Source of the DNA: Gemmatimonadaceae bacterium
GTDB lineage: Bacteria; Gemmatimonadota; Gemmatimonadetes; Gemmatimonadales; Gemmatimonadaceae
Direction: 5' to 3'
Assembly: GCA_025936015.1 (NCBI GenBank)
Contig: JAICUE010000153.1
Coordinates: 1-6,393 of the forward strand
DNA length: 6,393 nucleotides
Made by a program: the position numbers and the translations under genes. Numbering within the stretch: the first letter of the stretch is position 1; each line of letters opens with the position of its first letter. The notes beneath the pieces are model-generated. The model worked only from the letters and a program-made list of their open reading frames with translations, searched no databases and had not been told where the DNA came from. Below, piece by piece: positions 1-5,631 of the stretch.

Positions 1-351
1 AACGAGGATAACCGCATCGTCTATTCCACTATTCTCCGCCACTTCGGCTACAAGGTCACCGAAGCGCTGAACGGCGAAGAAGGGATTTCGAAGGCGCGGA
101 GCGAGCACCCGGACCTGATCCTGATGGACATTTCCATCCCGATCATCGACGGCTGGGAAGCGACCCAGGTGCTCAAGCACGATCCGCAGACGCGTGCGAT
201 CCCAATCATCGCACTCACCGCGCACGCGCTGGCGTCCGATCGCGAGAAGGCGATGGAGGTCGGCTGCGACGGCTACCTGGCGAAGCCGTGCGAACCACGC
301 GCGGTGGTCGCCGAGGTCCAGCGGTTCCTCGGGACGGGCAATGCCGCGTGA
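1..351 (+). CDS. Stand-alone response-regulator receiver (DivK-like), 5' truncated
   Basis: This is the C-terminal 116 residues of a CheY-like receiver domain; the reading frame is open from base 1, so the true start lies to the left. The fragment begins NEDNRIVYSTIL, which aligns with the residues just after the acidic pair of DivK, so about ten residues are missing, including that pair. The other phosphotransfer residues are visible: the phosphoacceptor Asp at fragment residue 43 (LILMD), Thr73 (ALTA) and Lys95 (LAKP). The protein ends directly after the last receiver helix with TGA, so there is no output domain, as in DivK, Spo0F and CheY. Family knowledge says such proteins accept phosphate from a histidine kinase and act through protein contacts. 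The next gene, a receiver-GGDEF cyclase, overlaps its last 11 bases, which indicates translational coupling and recalls the divK-pleD operon of Caulobacter. If upstream sequence showed a kinase fused in frame, this would instead be the C-terminal receiver of a hybrid kinase. Confidence 0.9.
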   Translation, partial: NEDNRIVYSTILRHFGYKVTEALNGEEGISKARSEHPDLILMDISIPIIDGWEATQVLKHDPQTRAIPIIALTAHALASDREKAMEVGCDGYLAKPCEPRAVVAEVQRFLGTGNAA

Positions 352-1447
352 TGTAATGATCGGGAATCGCCCCGCGCGAATCCTGATCGTCGACGATCAC
401 GAAGACAACGTCGACCTGCTCCAGGCTCGACTCGAAGCGTGGGGCTACGAAACCTCCAGCGCGAACGATGGCGACGTCGCGCTGCGGATGATCGGAGAGA
501 ACCCGCCCGACCTCGTCCTCCTCGATGTCATGATGCCGACGATCGACGGGACCGAAGTTGCGCGCCGGGTGAAGCAGAACAAGGCGCTGCCGTTCATCCC
601 CATCATCATGCAGACCGCGCTCGATGCGACCGAGCACAAGGTCAAGGGACTCGACGCGGGCGCGGACGACTACATCACCAAGCCGATCGAGTTCGCCGAG
701 CTCGGCGCGCGGGTGGACTCGATGCTGCGCATCAAGCGGCTGCAGGTCGAGCTCGAGGCGAAGACGAACCAGCTCGCTGAAGCGAACACGAAGCTGCTGC
801 GCGTCTCGCAGACCGACGGGCTCACCGGGCTGGCGAATCGCCGCCACCTCGAGGAGCGCCTCGACGAGATGTTCGAGCACAGCATCCGGCTCAACGAGCC
901 GTTCTCGCTCGTGATGACGGACATCGATAAATTCAAGAGCGTGAACGACACCTACGGGCACCAGGCAGGCGATGCGGTGCTCAAGCAGTTCGCGCAGATC
1001 CTGCTCGCTGAAGCGCGCGAGATCGACAAGGTCGGGCGATACGGGGGGGAGGAGTTCGTGCTGCTCCTCCCGGGTACGGTGCTCGACGCGGGGGTGACGT
1101 TCGCCGAGCGGGTGCGGAAAGCGGTCGAGGCGCATACATTCACCTTCGAAGGCGGCACACTGAAGCGGACTGCGAGCTTCGGCGTCGCCGGATGGCCGCA
1201 CCCCGCGGTCACGCACTGCGAAGCGCTGGTGAAGACGGCCGACGACGCGCTCTACGTCGCCAAGGAGACAGGCCGCAACAAGGTCGTTCGCTTCGCCAGC
1301 GACGAGTTCAACGCGCACATCGGGAACGCTGATGGCTCCCCCGCCCCCGCCTCGTCAGACGCCGACGTCACCGCCAACACCCTCAGCACAAAGCTCGGAG
1401 ATCGCTCGCCTCGAGGCGAAAATCTCGGAGCTCCAGCGGGAGCGTGA
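341..1447 (+). CDS. Receiver-GGDEF response regulator, diguanylate cyclase (PleD-like)
   Basis: This 368-residue cytoplasmic protein is predicted to make c-di-GMP from two GTP. Residues about 12-130 are a receiver domain with acidic pair D18/D19, phosphoacceptor D62 (LLDVMMP), T92 and K114. A coiled linker (about 131-156) leads to a GGDEF domain beginning DGLTGLANRR at 159. Metal- and GTP-binding residues D194, N202, D211 and E237 keep exactly the spacing of PleD D327, N335, D344 and E370; the signature is GGEEF (235-239). The inhibitory-site RxxD (R226, D229) stands five residues before it, so product inhibition is expected. Unlike PleD there is one receiver, not two. I chose ATG 341, six bases after GGGA, over ATG 356, which has no Shine-Dalgarno-like sequence; both keep the receiver whole. 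After GRNKVVRFA the last 40-odd residues are low-complexity and lie in the region shared with the next gene. Phosphorylation probably drives dimerisation and activation, as known for PleD. Confidence 0.93.
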   Translation: MPRDVMIGNRPARILIVDDHEDNVDLLQARLEAWGYETSSANDGDVALRMIGENPPDLVLLDVMMPTIDGTEVARRVKQNKALPFIPIIMQTALDATEHKVKGLDAGADDYITKPIEFAELGARVDSMLRIKRLQVELEAKTNQLAEANTKLLRVSQTDGLTGLANRRHLEERLDEMFEHSIRLNEPFSLVMTDIDKFKSVNDTYGHQAGDAVLKQFAQILLAEAREIDKVGRYGGEEFVLLLPGTVLDAGVTFAERVRKAVEAHTFTFEGGTLKRTASFGVAGWPHPAVTHCEALVKTADDALYVAKETGRNKVVRFASDEFNAHIGNADGSPAPASSDADVTANTLSTKLGDRSPRGENLGAPAGA

Positions 1448-2150
1448 CCATCTCGTAGCGATCGTCGACATCCTGCAGGAGATCTCGTCGTCGCTGCACT
1501 TCATCGACATCCTGCAGACGATCGCCCGGAAGCTCGGTGAGTCGTTCGGCCTCGACCGCTGCTCGATCTTCCTCAGCGGCGAGAAGGAAGAAGTCCGCCT
1601 CGTCGCGAGCTACGAGGACCCGACGATCAGGAACCTCGTCGTCGACCTCAATCGCTACCCGGAGCTGCAGCGCGCATTCGAGAGCGGCGAGACGGTGTTC
1701 ATCCCCGACGCCGCGACCGACCCGATGCTCCGGAGCGTTCGCGACCAGCTGCACCTGCGCAACGTGCGCTCGATCGTCGTCGTGCCGCTCCGGGCGCAGG
1801 GCACCACCATCGGCGCGATCTTCCTCCGCACCGAGCGCGACGCATCGCCGTTCAGCGATTCGGACGTCCGCTTCTGCCAGGTGGTCGCGTCGCTCACCGC
1901 CAAGGCGCTGCGGAACGCCTACCGCTTCGAAGCGCTGATCCGCGATACGCAGGACGTGCACAAGGCGCAGCGCCGCGGTGAGATGCAGCGCATCGCGCTG
2001 GTCGCGTTCATTCGCCGGTTGCTCGATCGCTACACGCGGACCGAGGACCATATGTGGGCGGAGACGCTGCTCCCGAAGGCGAGCGACGAGGAGCTGGAGC
2101 GGCTGGTGACGGTCACGCTGCAGGTGATCGAGAAGGAAGCAGAGGGTTAG
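1332..2150 (+). CDS. Coiled-coil and GAF-domain protein
   Basis: A 272-residue soluble protein. Residues 1-22 are Pro/Ser/Thr-rich (MAPPPPPRQTPTSPP). Residues about 23-50 form a charged heptad-like helix (IARLEAKISELQRERDHLV). Residues about 50-200 are a GAF domain, recognisable from DRCSIFL, the F-I-P-D-A motif near 123-126, SIVVVPLRAQGTTIGAIFL and a terminal helix; GAF domains bind small ligands, often nucleotides or haem, or dimerise. The remaining 70 residues are helical and charged, with no kinase, cyclase, phosphodiesterase or DNA-binding motif, so it looks like a sensor or adaptor without its own output. ATG 1332 is five bases after GGGAA and there is no later ATG, GTG or TTG before the coiled coil, so a 116-bp overlap with the cyclase gene (different frame) is unavoidable unless an indel exists. 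The overlap suggests coupled translation and a role in the same c-di-GMP pathway; that link is inference and the ligand is unknown. Confidence 0.85.
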   Translation: MAPPPPPRQTPTSPPTPSAQSSEIARLEAKISELQRERDHLVAIVDILQEISSSLHFIDILQTIARKLGESFGLDRCSIFLSGEKEEVRLVASYEDPTIRNLVVDLNRYPELQRAFESGETVFIPDAATDPMLRSVRDQLHLRNVRSIVVVPLRAQGTTIGAIFLRTERDASPFSDSDVRFCQVVASLTAKALRNAYRFEALIRDTQDVHKAQRRGEMQRIALVAFIRRLLDRYTRTEDHMWAETLLPKASDEELERLVTVTLQVIEKEAEG

Positions 2151-2191
2151 CGCTGCGGGCGTTCGCTTTCCGCCGTTCTGATTCCAGAGCG

Positions 2192-2197
2192 TATATT
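2192..2197 (+). promoter_or_regulatory. Putative -10 element of ligA (leaderless start)
   Basis: TATATT matches five of six bases of the TATAAT consensus and stands out as AT-rich in GC-rich surroundings. It ends eight bases before the ligA ATG, so transcription would start at or within two bases of the start codon. The bases between it and the ATG contain no Shine-Dalgarno sequence, which agrees with a leaderless transcript. I see no convincing -35 hexamer about 17 bp upstream. This is a prediction from position and composition only. Confidence 0.5.
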
Positions 2198-2205
2198 CTG
2201 CTCCC

Positions 2206-4239
2206 ATGACGGCCGTCCCTCCCGAAGACGCGGCACGCGCCGCGACGCTGCGCGAGCGCATCGAGGACGCGAACCGCGAGTATTACGTCCTCGACAGTCC
2301 CTCGCTCTCCGACCGCGAGTACGACACGCTCTTCCGCGAGCTGCGGTCGCTCGAGGAGCGGTATCCAGCGCTGCGGACGCCGGACTCGCCGACGCAACGC
2401 GTCGGCGCCGAGCCGGCGACGCAGCTCGCCAAGCACACCCACCTCGTCCCGATGCTGTCGTTAGGCAACGCCTTCGACGAAGGTGAGCTCGAGGACTGGG
2501 AGAAGCGGATCGTCCGGCTCGGCGGCGACTCGATTCGTTCGAGCGGCTACACCGCCGAGCTGAAGATCGACGGCGCGGCCGTGAGCCTCACCTACCGCGA
2601 AGGTCTGCTCGAGATCGGGACGACGCGCGGCAACGGAACGATCGGCGAGGTGGTGACCGCGAACATCCGCACCGTCCGCGACGTCCCGCTCCGTCTTCGC
2701 GGAAAAGGTCACCCGCCGCTGCTCGAGATCCGCGGCGAAGTCTACATGCCCTTCTCGGGGTTCGAGGAGCTCAATGCGGCCCGGGTGAAGGCCGGCGAAC
2801 CGGTGTTCGCCAATCCGCGAAACTCGGCGTCGGGATCGCTGCGGATGCTCGACCCCGGCATCACCGCGAAGCGGCCACTCCGCTTCTTCGGCTATGCGAT
2901 CGCCCTGCCGGACGGCGAGGCGCCGCCGGTGCGGTCGCAGTGGGAGCTGCTCGCGCTCCTCGACTCGTGGGGGATCCCGGTCGCGCCGCATCGGCAGCGC
3001 TGCGCGACGTTAGGCGAGGTCCACACGTGGGCATCGAACGTCGAAAAGACAGTGCGCGCCGAGCTCGACTTCGCGATCGATGGCGCGGTCGTCAAGATCG
3101 ACGCGTTAGGCGTGCAGGAGGAGCTTGGCGTCGTCGGGCGGGAGCCGCGGTGGGCGATCGCCCGGAAGTTCGCGCCGGACATCGCCGAGACGAAGCTGCT
3201 CGACATCCAGGTCAACGTCGGGCGGACGGGGGTGCTCAATCCGTTCGCGATGCTCGAGCCGGTGGAGATCGGCGGCGCGATGGTGAAGCTGGCGACGCTG
3301 CACAACTTCGACCTGGTGCATGCGAAGGACCTGCGGATCGGCGACACGGTGCTGGTGAAGCGCGCCGGCGAAGTGATTCCGCAGGTGATCGGGCCGGTGC
3401 CGGAGAAGCGCGACCCGAAAAATCCGCCGCGCGAGGTCAAAGTCCCGACCAAGTGTCCGCGCTGCGGAACGCCGGTCGAGCGCGATGAGGACGAGGTCGC
3501 GCTCTACTGCAGCAACGTCGCCTGTCCCGGCCGGCAGCTCGAGGGGCTGGTGCACTTCGCATCGCGCGGGGCGATGGACATTCGCGGGCTGTCCTACGCG
3601 CGGATCATGCAATTGATCGACGCGGAGCTGGTGCACGACGCGGCCGACATCTACGACCTGACGGTCGAGCAGCTCGTCTCGCTCGAGCGATTCGCCGAGA
3701 AGAGCGCGGAGAACCTGGTTGCAGCGATCGAGGAATCCAAGAAGCGGCCGCTGTCGCGGCTGTTGAACGCGCTCGGGATCCGTCACGTCGGGGAACAATC
3801 GGCGCAGCTGCTGGCGCGCCACTTCGGGACGATGGACCGGTTGATGGCGGCGACAGCGGACGACATCCTCGAGGTGCGCGGGGTCGGCGAGATCATCGCG
3901 CACGCGGTGTCGTCGTTCTTCGCGACGGAGAGCTCGCGGACGCTCATCGAGAAACTTCGCGCGCACGGTCTTACCTTCGACGAGCCGGTGCAGGTCGCGG
4001 CCGACGGTGCCCTCCGGGGGAAGACGGTCGTCATTACCGGGACTCTTCCGTCGCTTTCGCGCGGCGAAGCGACGGCGATGGTGGAGCGGGCTGGCGGCCG
4101 GGTGACCAGCGGCGTCTCGAAGGCAACGAGTTTCGTCGTCGTCGGCGAGGACGCAGGGAGCAAGCTGGATAAAGCACGTCAGCTCGGCGTCGAGACGATC
4201 GATGAGGCCGAGCTGCTGAAGCGGATCCAAGAGAGCTGA
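2206..4239 (+). CDS. ligA: NAD+-dependent DNA ligase LigA
   Basis: LigA seals 3'-OH/5'-phosphate nicks in duplex DNA with NAD+ as AMP donor, in lagging-strand synthesis and repair. At 677 residues it is full length (E. coli 671). Domains in order: Ia (about 1-65, YYVLDSPSLSDREYD), nucleotidyltransferase (about 66-325) with adenylated lysine K120 in KIDG, EIRGEVYMP (174-182), FANPRNSASGSLRMLDP (201-217), DGAVVKIDALG (292-302) and the WAIARKF motif (316-322); OB fold (about 330-405, NVGRTG, RAGEVIPQV); a four-cysteine zinc finger (C417, C420, C435, C440); helix-hairpin-helix repeats (about 450-580, LGIRHVG, VRGVGE); and a BRCT domain (about 600-677, LRGKTVVITGTLPS). One oddity: the usual RGDGTTGED stretch reads RGNGTIGEV at 141-149. 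The start is supported by an intact Ia domain; no Shine-Dalgarno precedes it, and a -10-like TATATT lies just upstream. The 55-bp gap after the GAF gene and the separate promoter suggest its own transcription unit, shared with the V4R gene 5 bp downstream. Confidence 0.98.
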   Translation: MTAVPPEDAARAATLRERIEDANREYYVLDSPSLSDREYDTLFRELRSLEERYPALRTPDSPTQRVGAEPATQLAKHTHLVPMLSLGNAFDEGELEDWEKRIVRLGGDSIRSSGYTAELKIDGAAVSLTYREGLLEIGTTRGNGTIGEVVTANIRTVRDVPLRLRGKGHPPLLEIRGEVYMPFSGFEELNAARVKAGEPVFANPRNSASGSLRMLDPGITAKRPLRFFGYAIALPDGEAPPVRSQWELLALLDSWGIPVAPHRQRCATLGEVHTWASNVEKTVRAELDFAIDGAVVKIDALGVQEELGVVGREPRWAIARKFAPDIAETKLLDIQVNVGRTGVLNPFAMLEPVEIGGAMVKLATLHNFDLVHAKDLRIGDTVLVKRAGEVIPQVIGPVPEKRDPKNPPREVKVPTKCPRCGTPVERDEDEVALYCSNVACPGRQLEGLVHFASRGAMDIRGLSYARIMQLIDAELVHDAADIYDLTVEQLVSLERFAEKSAENLVAAIEESKKRPLSRLLNALGIRHVGEQSAQLLARHFGTMDRLMAATADDILEVRGVGEIIAHAVSSFFATESSRTLIEKLRAHGLTFDEPVQVAADGALRGKTVVITGTLPSLSRGEATAMVERAGGRVTSGVSKATSFVVVGEDAGSKLDKARQLGVETIDEAELLKRIQES

Positions 4240-4244
4240 GAGCT

Positions 4245-4793
4245 ATGGAACTAGTGAACAACGGCATGCTCGGTCTTCCGCGCGCGGCGCTCGCTGCCCT
4301 GCGGGCCGCGCTGTACCGCGATGCGGGTCCGGCGGCCGCCGCCTACCTGCAGGAAGCCGGCTACGCGGGTGGCGAAACGCTGTTCGCCGCCTTTCGCGGC
4401 TGGCTGACCTCGCGGAGCGAGCCGGCCCCCGAGTCGCTTCCGATCGAGCAGTTCGAGCAACTCGCGACCGGCTTCTTCCGCGATGCGGGGTGGGGCTCAC
4501 TCTCGGTCGGATCGCTGCGGAACGCGGTCGCGACACTCGACTCGCCGGACTGGGGCGAGGCCGACCCGGCGAGCGGCATGGAGCAGCCATCCTGCCATTT
4601 CTCGACGGGGATGTTCGCCGACTTTTTCGGGCGCATCGCCGACGCGCAGCTCGCGGTGCTCGAGGTCGAATGCCGCTCGGCTGGCGCGCAGCGCTGCCGC
4701 TTCCTCATCGGCAACGCCGAGGTGATGGAGCACGTGTACGACACGATGGGGCGCGGCGCCGATTACGAGGCAGCGTTAGGCGAGGTGGAATAA
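4245..4793 (+). CDS. Stand-alone V4R (4-vinyl-reductase-type) sensor domain protein
   Basis: A 182-residue soluble protein without signal peptide or membrane segment. Its C-terminal third (about 115-160) shows the V4R pattern: a Cys, a Gly-rich helix (CHFSTGMFADFFG), then LEVEC, AGAQRCRF. Four candidate zinc ligands, C117, E140, C143 and C151, have spacings of 23, 3 and 8, identical to the zinc site I recall for the phenol sensor MopR (C155, E178, C181, C189). V4R domains occur in DmpR/XylR/MopR effector-binding regions and in BchJ-like proteins and share the Bet3/TRAPP fold. The N-terminal 110 residues would correspond to the rest of such a sensory module. No AAA+, DNA-binding or catalytic domain is attached, so it probably binds a small hydrophobic ligand or a protein partner; the ligand is unknown. 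It starts 5 bp after ligA, so co-transcription is likely. ATG 4245 is preceded only by a weak GAGAG; ATG 4266 is a possible alternative. The convergent neighbour is separated by an inverted repeat. Confidence 0.82.
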   Translation: MELVNNGMLGLPRAALAALRAALYRDAGPAAAAYLQEAGYAGGETLFAAFRGWLTSRSEPAPESLPIEQFEQLATGFFRDAGWGSLSVGSLRNAVATLDSPDWGEADPASGMEQPSCHFSTGMFADFFGRIADAQLAVLEVECRSAGAQRCRFLIGNAEVMEHVYDTMGRGADYEAALGEVE

Positions 4794-4873
4794 AGCAGCC
4801 GTTAGCCGTTAGCAGTGAGCGACAGCGGTTCCGCCTTCGCTGACAGCTAATGGCTAATAGCTGACAGCTGCCG
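4794..4873. repeat. Heptamer-based inverted repeat in convergent gap
   Basis: The whole gap between two convergent genes is built from 7-base units. On the left are CCGTTAG (4799-4805), CCGTTAG (4806-4812), CAGTGAG (4813-4819) and CGACAGC (4820-4826). On the right are CTGACAG (4840-4846), CTAATGG (4847-4853), CTAATAG (4854-4860) and CTGACAG (4861-4867). The right units are imperfect reverse complements of the left ones, so the array forms a long interrupted hairpin flanked by GCAG and CTGC. The core is strong: A4818-G4828 pairs with C4831-T4841 at 9 of 11 positions, though the innermost pairs must open to leave a loop. Either transcript could fold it, so it may end transcription of both genes, although there is no clear T-tract. 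It may also be one copy of a dispersed intergenic family. Confidence 0.75.
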
Positions 4874-5416
4874 TCACCGGTACGGCGAGAGCAGCTTGCG
4901 GGCGTCGTCGTAGAGCGGGTTGGGCACGAGCTCGTCGTCGACGAGGACTTCGCGGTCCCACGGGAGGACGATGGTGCTCTCGGTCTCGAGGGCCCAGAAG
5001 TCGGGACGGTAGCTCCCGGTCTTGAAGCAGACCGCGGTGCGGACTTCGGTCGCACCGGCGTTGACGCAGGCGCTGATGGCGAGACGCATCGTGTCGCCGG
5101 AGTCGCAGGTCGCGTCGACGACGAGCACGTGCTTTCCGCGCACCTGGGGCGGGACGCTGCCGAGGACGTGCGGCGTCTCGCGAACCTTCTCCTCGTCGCC
5201 GCGGCGGGTGATGGTCATCGCGCGGAATTCGCGGCCGTGGATCGCGGACATCACCGCGCCGGGGATGACGCCTGACGTCGCGATGCCGACGATGATCTCG
5301 GGGTCGTAGTCCCGCGCGACCTTGAGCGCGAGCGCGCGCGCCATCTCGCCGAATAGCGGCCACTCGACGTCGAGGACGCCCTTGTTCTGATCGACGGTGT
5401 AGCGGCGCGGTGACAT
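4874..5416 (-). CDS. Purine phosphoribosyltransferase family protein (COG2236-like)
   Basis: A 180-residue cytoplasmic type I phosphoribosyltransferase, a fold that transfers phosphoribose from PRPP to a base or releases PRPP. Evidence: IIVGIATSGVIPG (41-53), as in the loop that binds pyrophosphate; the PRPP-binding stretch VLVVDATCDSGDTM (97-110), in which D101 and D105 hold acidic positions usually seen as DD or ED followed by D-T/S-G; and the end motif RPDFWALETESTIVLPWDRE (137-156), resembling the PDYY...WIVFPWE signature of archaeal-type Hpt/Gpt-like enzymes (COG2236). Substrate is probably hypoxanthine, guanine or xanthine, but it cannot be fixed from motifs. I set the start at ATG 5416 (MSPRRYTVDQ). 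An in-frame ATG at 5518 would add 34 residues that look non-coding and contain a hairpin with a T-tract. No Shine-Dalgarno precedes 5416, while TACCTT lies six bases upstream, suggesting a leaderless mRNA. It stands alone, convergent to the V4R gene and divergent from the TPR gene. Confidence 0.87.
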   Translation of the reverse strand: MSPRRYTVDQNKGVLDVEWPLFGEMARALALKVARDYDPEIIVGIATSGVIPGAVMSAIHGREFRAMTITRRGDEEKVRETPHVLGSVPPQVRGKHVLVVDATCDSGDTMRLAISACVNAGATEVRTAVCFKTGSYRPDFWALETESTIVLPWDREVLVDDELVPNPLYDDARKLLSPYR

Positions 5417-5422
5417 GGGGCA

Positions 5423-5428
5423 AAGGTA
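5423..5428 (-). promoter_or_regulatory. Putative -10 element of the phosphoribosyltransferase gene
   Basis: On the minus strand TACCTT (fits TANNNT) ends six bases before the ATG at 5416, with TGCCCC between and no Shine-Dalgarno sequence. This repeats the arrangement seen at ligA and would give a leaderless transcript. The match is weak (three of six consensus bases) and no good -35 is visible. Confidence 0.3.
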
Positions 5429-5477
5429 GTCCGCGCACGGCGGAGCGGGAAGCTCGCCCAATGCCGGATCGCCGCTG

Positions 5478-5524
5478 AAAAAAACCGCCTCACGCTTGGA
5501 CCTCGGCGTGACATGCACGCGGTT
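5478..5524 (-). terminator. Hairpin plus T-tract, rho-independent terminator or leader attenuator
   Basis: Read on the minus strand, AACCGC (5524-5519), a 7-base bulge and TCACGC (5511-5506) are followed by a 10-base loop and then GCGTGA (5495-5490), one base, and GCGGTT (5488-5483) running into seven T residues in all (5484-5478). Both stem halves are perfect complements, and the T-tract follows directly, as in intrinsic terminators. No gene ends here on the minus strand: upstream lies the antisense of the TPR gene, and downstream, 60 bp away, is the phosphoribosyltransferase start. It may block antisense read-through, or act as an attenuator if a promoter lies further upstream. The plus strand lacks a T-tract, so it is directional. 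Confidence 0.55.
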
Positions 5525-5631
5525 GCTCAGCCATCGCCCGCACCATAGCTTGGTGCCGGAGCGGCGACCGGCGCGCAGGTTGCAAACCGGGGGAGCAGCC
5601 GCCCCCCTCCCTCTTGCCGAATCCCGACCGC

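Noticed and set aside
215..1318. Long minus-strand open frame opposite the diguanylate cyclase
   Set aside because: Arg/Asp/Val-rich composition typical of the antisense of GC-rich genes, no recognisable domain, and the plus strand encodes a complete receiver-GGDEF protein.
1383..2261. Minus-strand open frame opposite the GAF gene and the ligA start
   Set aside because: Its composition is that of an antisense frame and it would run through the ligA promoter and start; no domain is recognisable.
3106..4230. 374-codon minus-strand open frame opposite ligA
   Set aside because: It is an antisense shadow of conserved LigA domains; composition is Arg-rich and no motif is present.
5417..5518. N-terminal extension of the phosphoribosyltransferase to ATG 5518
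   Set aside because: The 34 extra residues show no family similarity and the DNA carries a hairpin with a T-tract; ATG 5416 begins at the conserved domain edge.
5523..5551. Possible promoter for the TPR gene: TTGCTC, 17 bp, TAGCTT
   Set aside because: Each hexamer matches consensus weakly, the -35 overlaps the minus-strand hairpin, and it is about 80 bp from the start; too weak to list.
5589..5607. G5/C5-6 hairpin before the TPR start as a riboswitch or terminator
   Set aside because: Short stem, no T-tract and no conserved riboswitch core; chance pairing is likely at this GC content.
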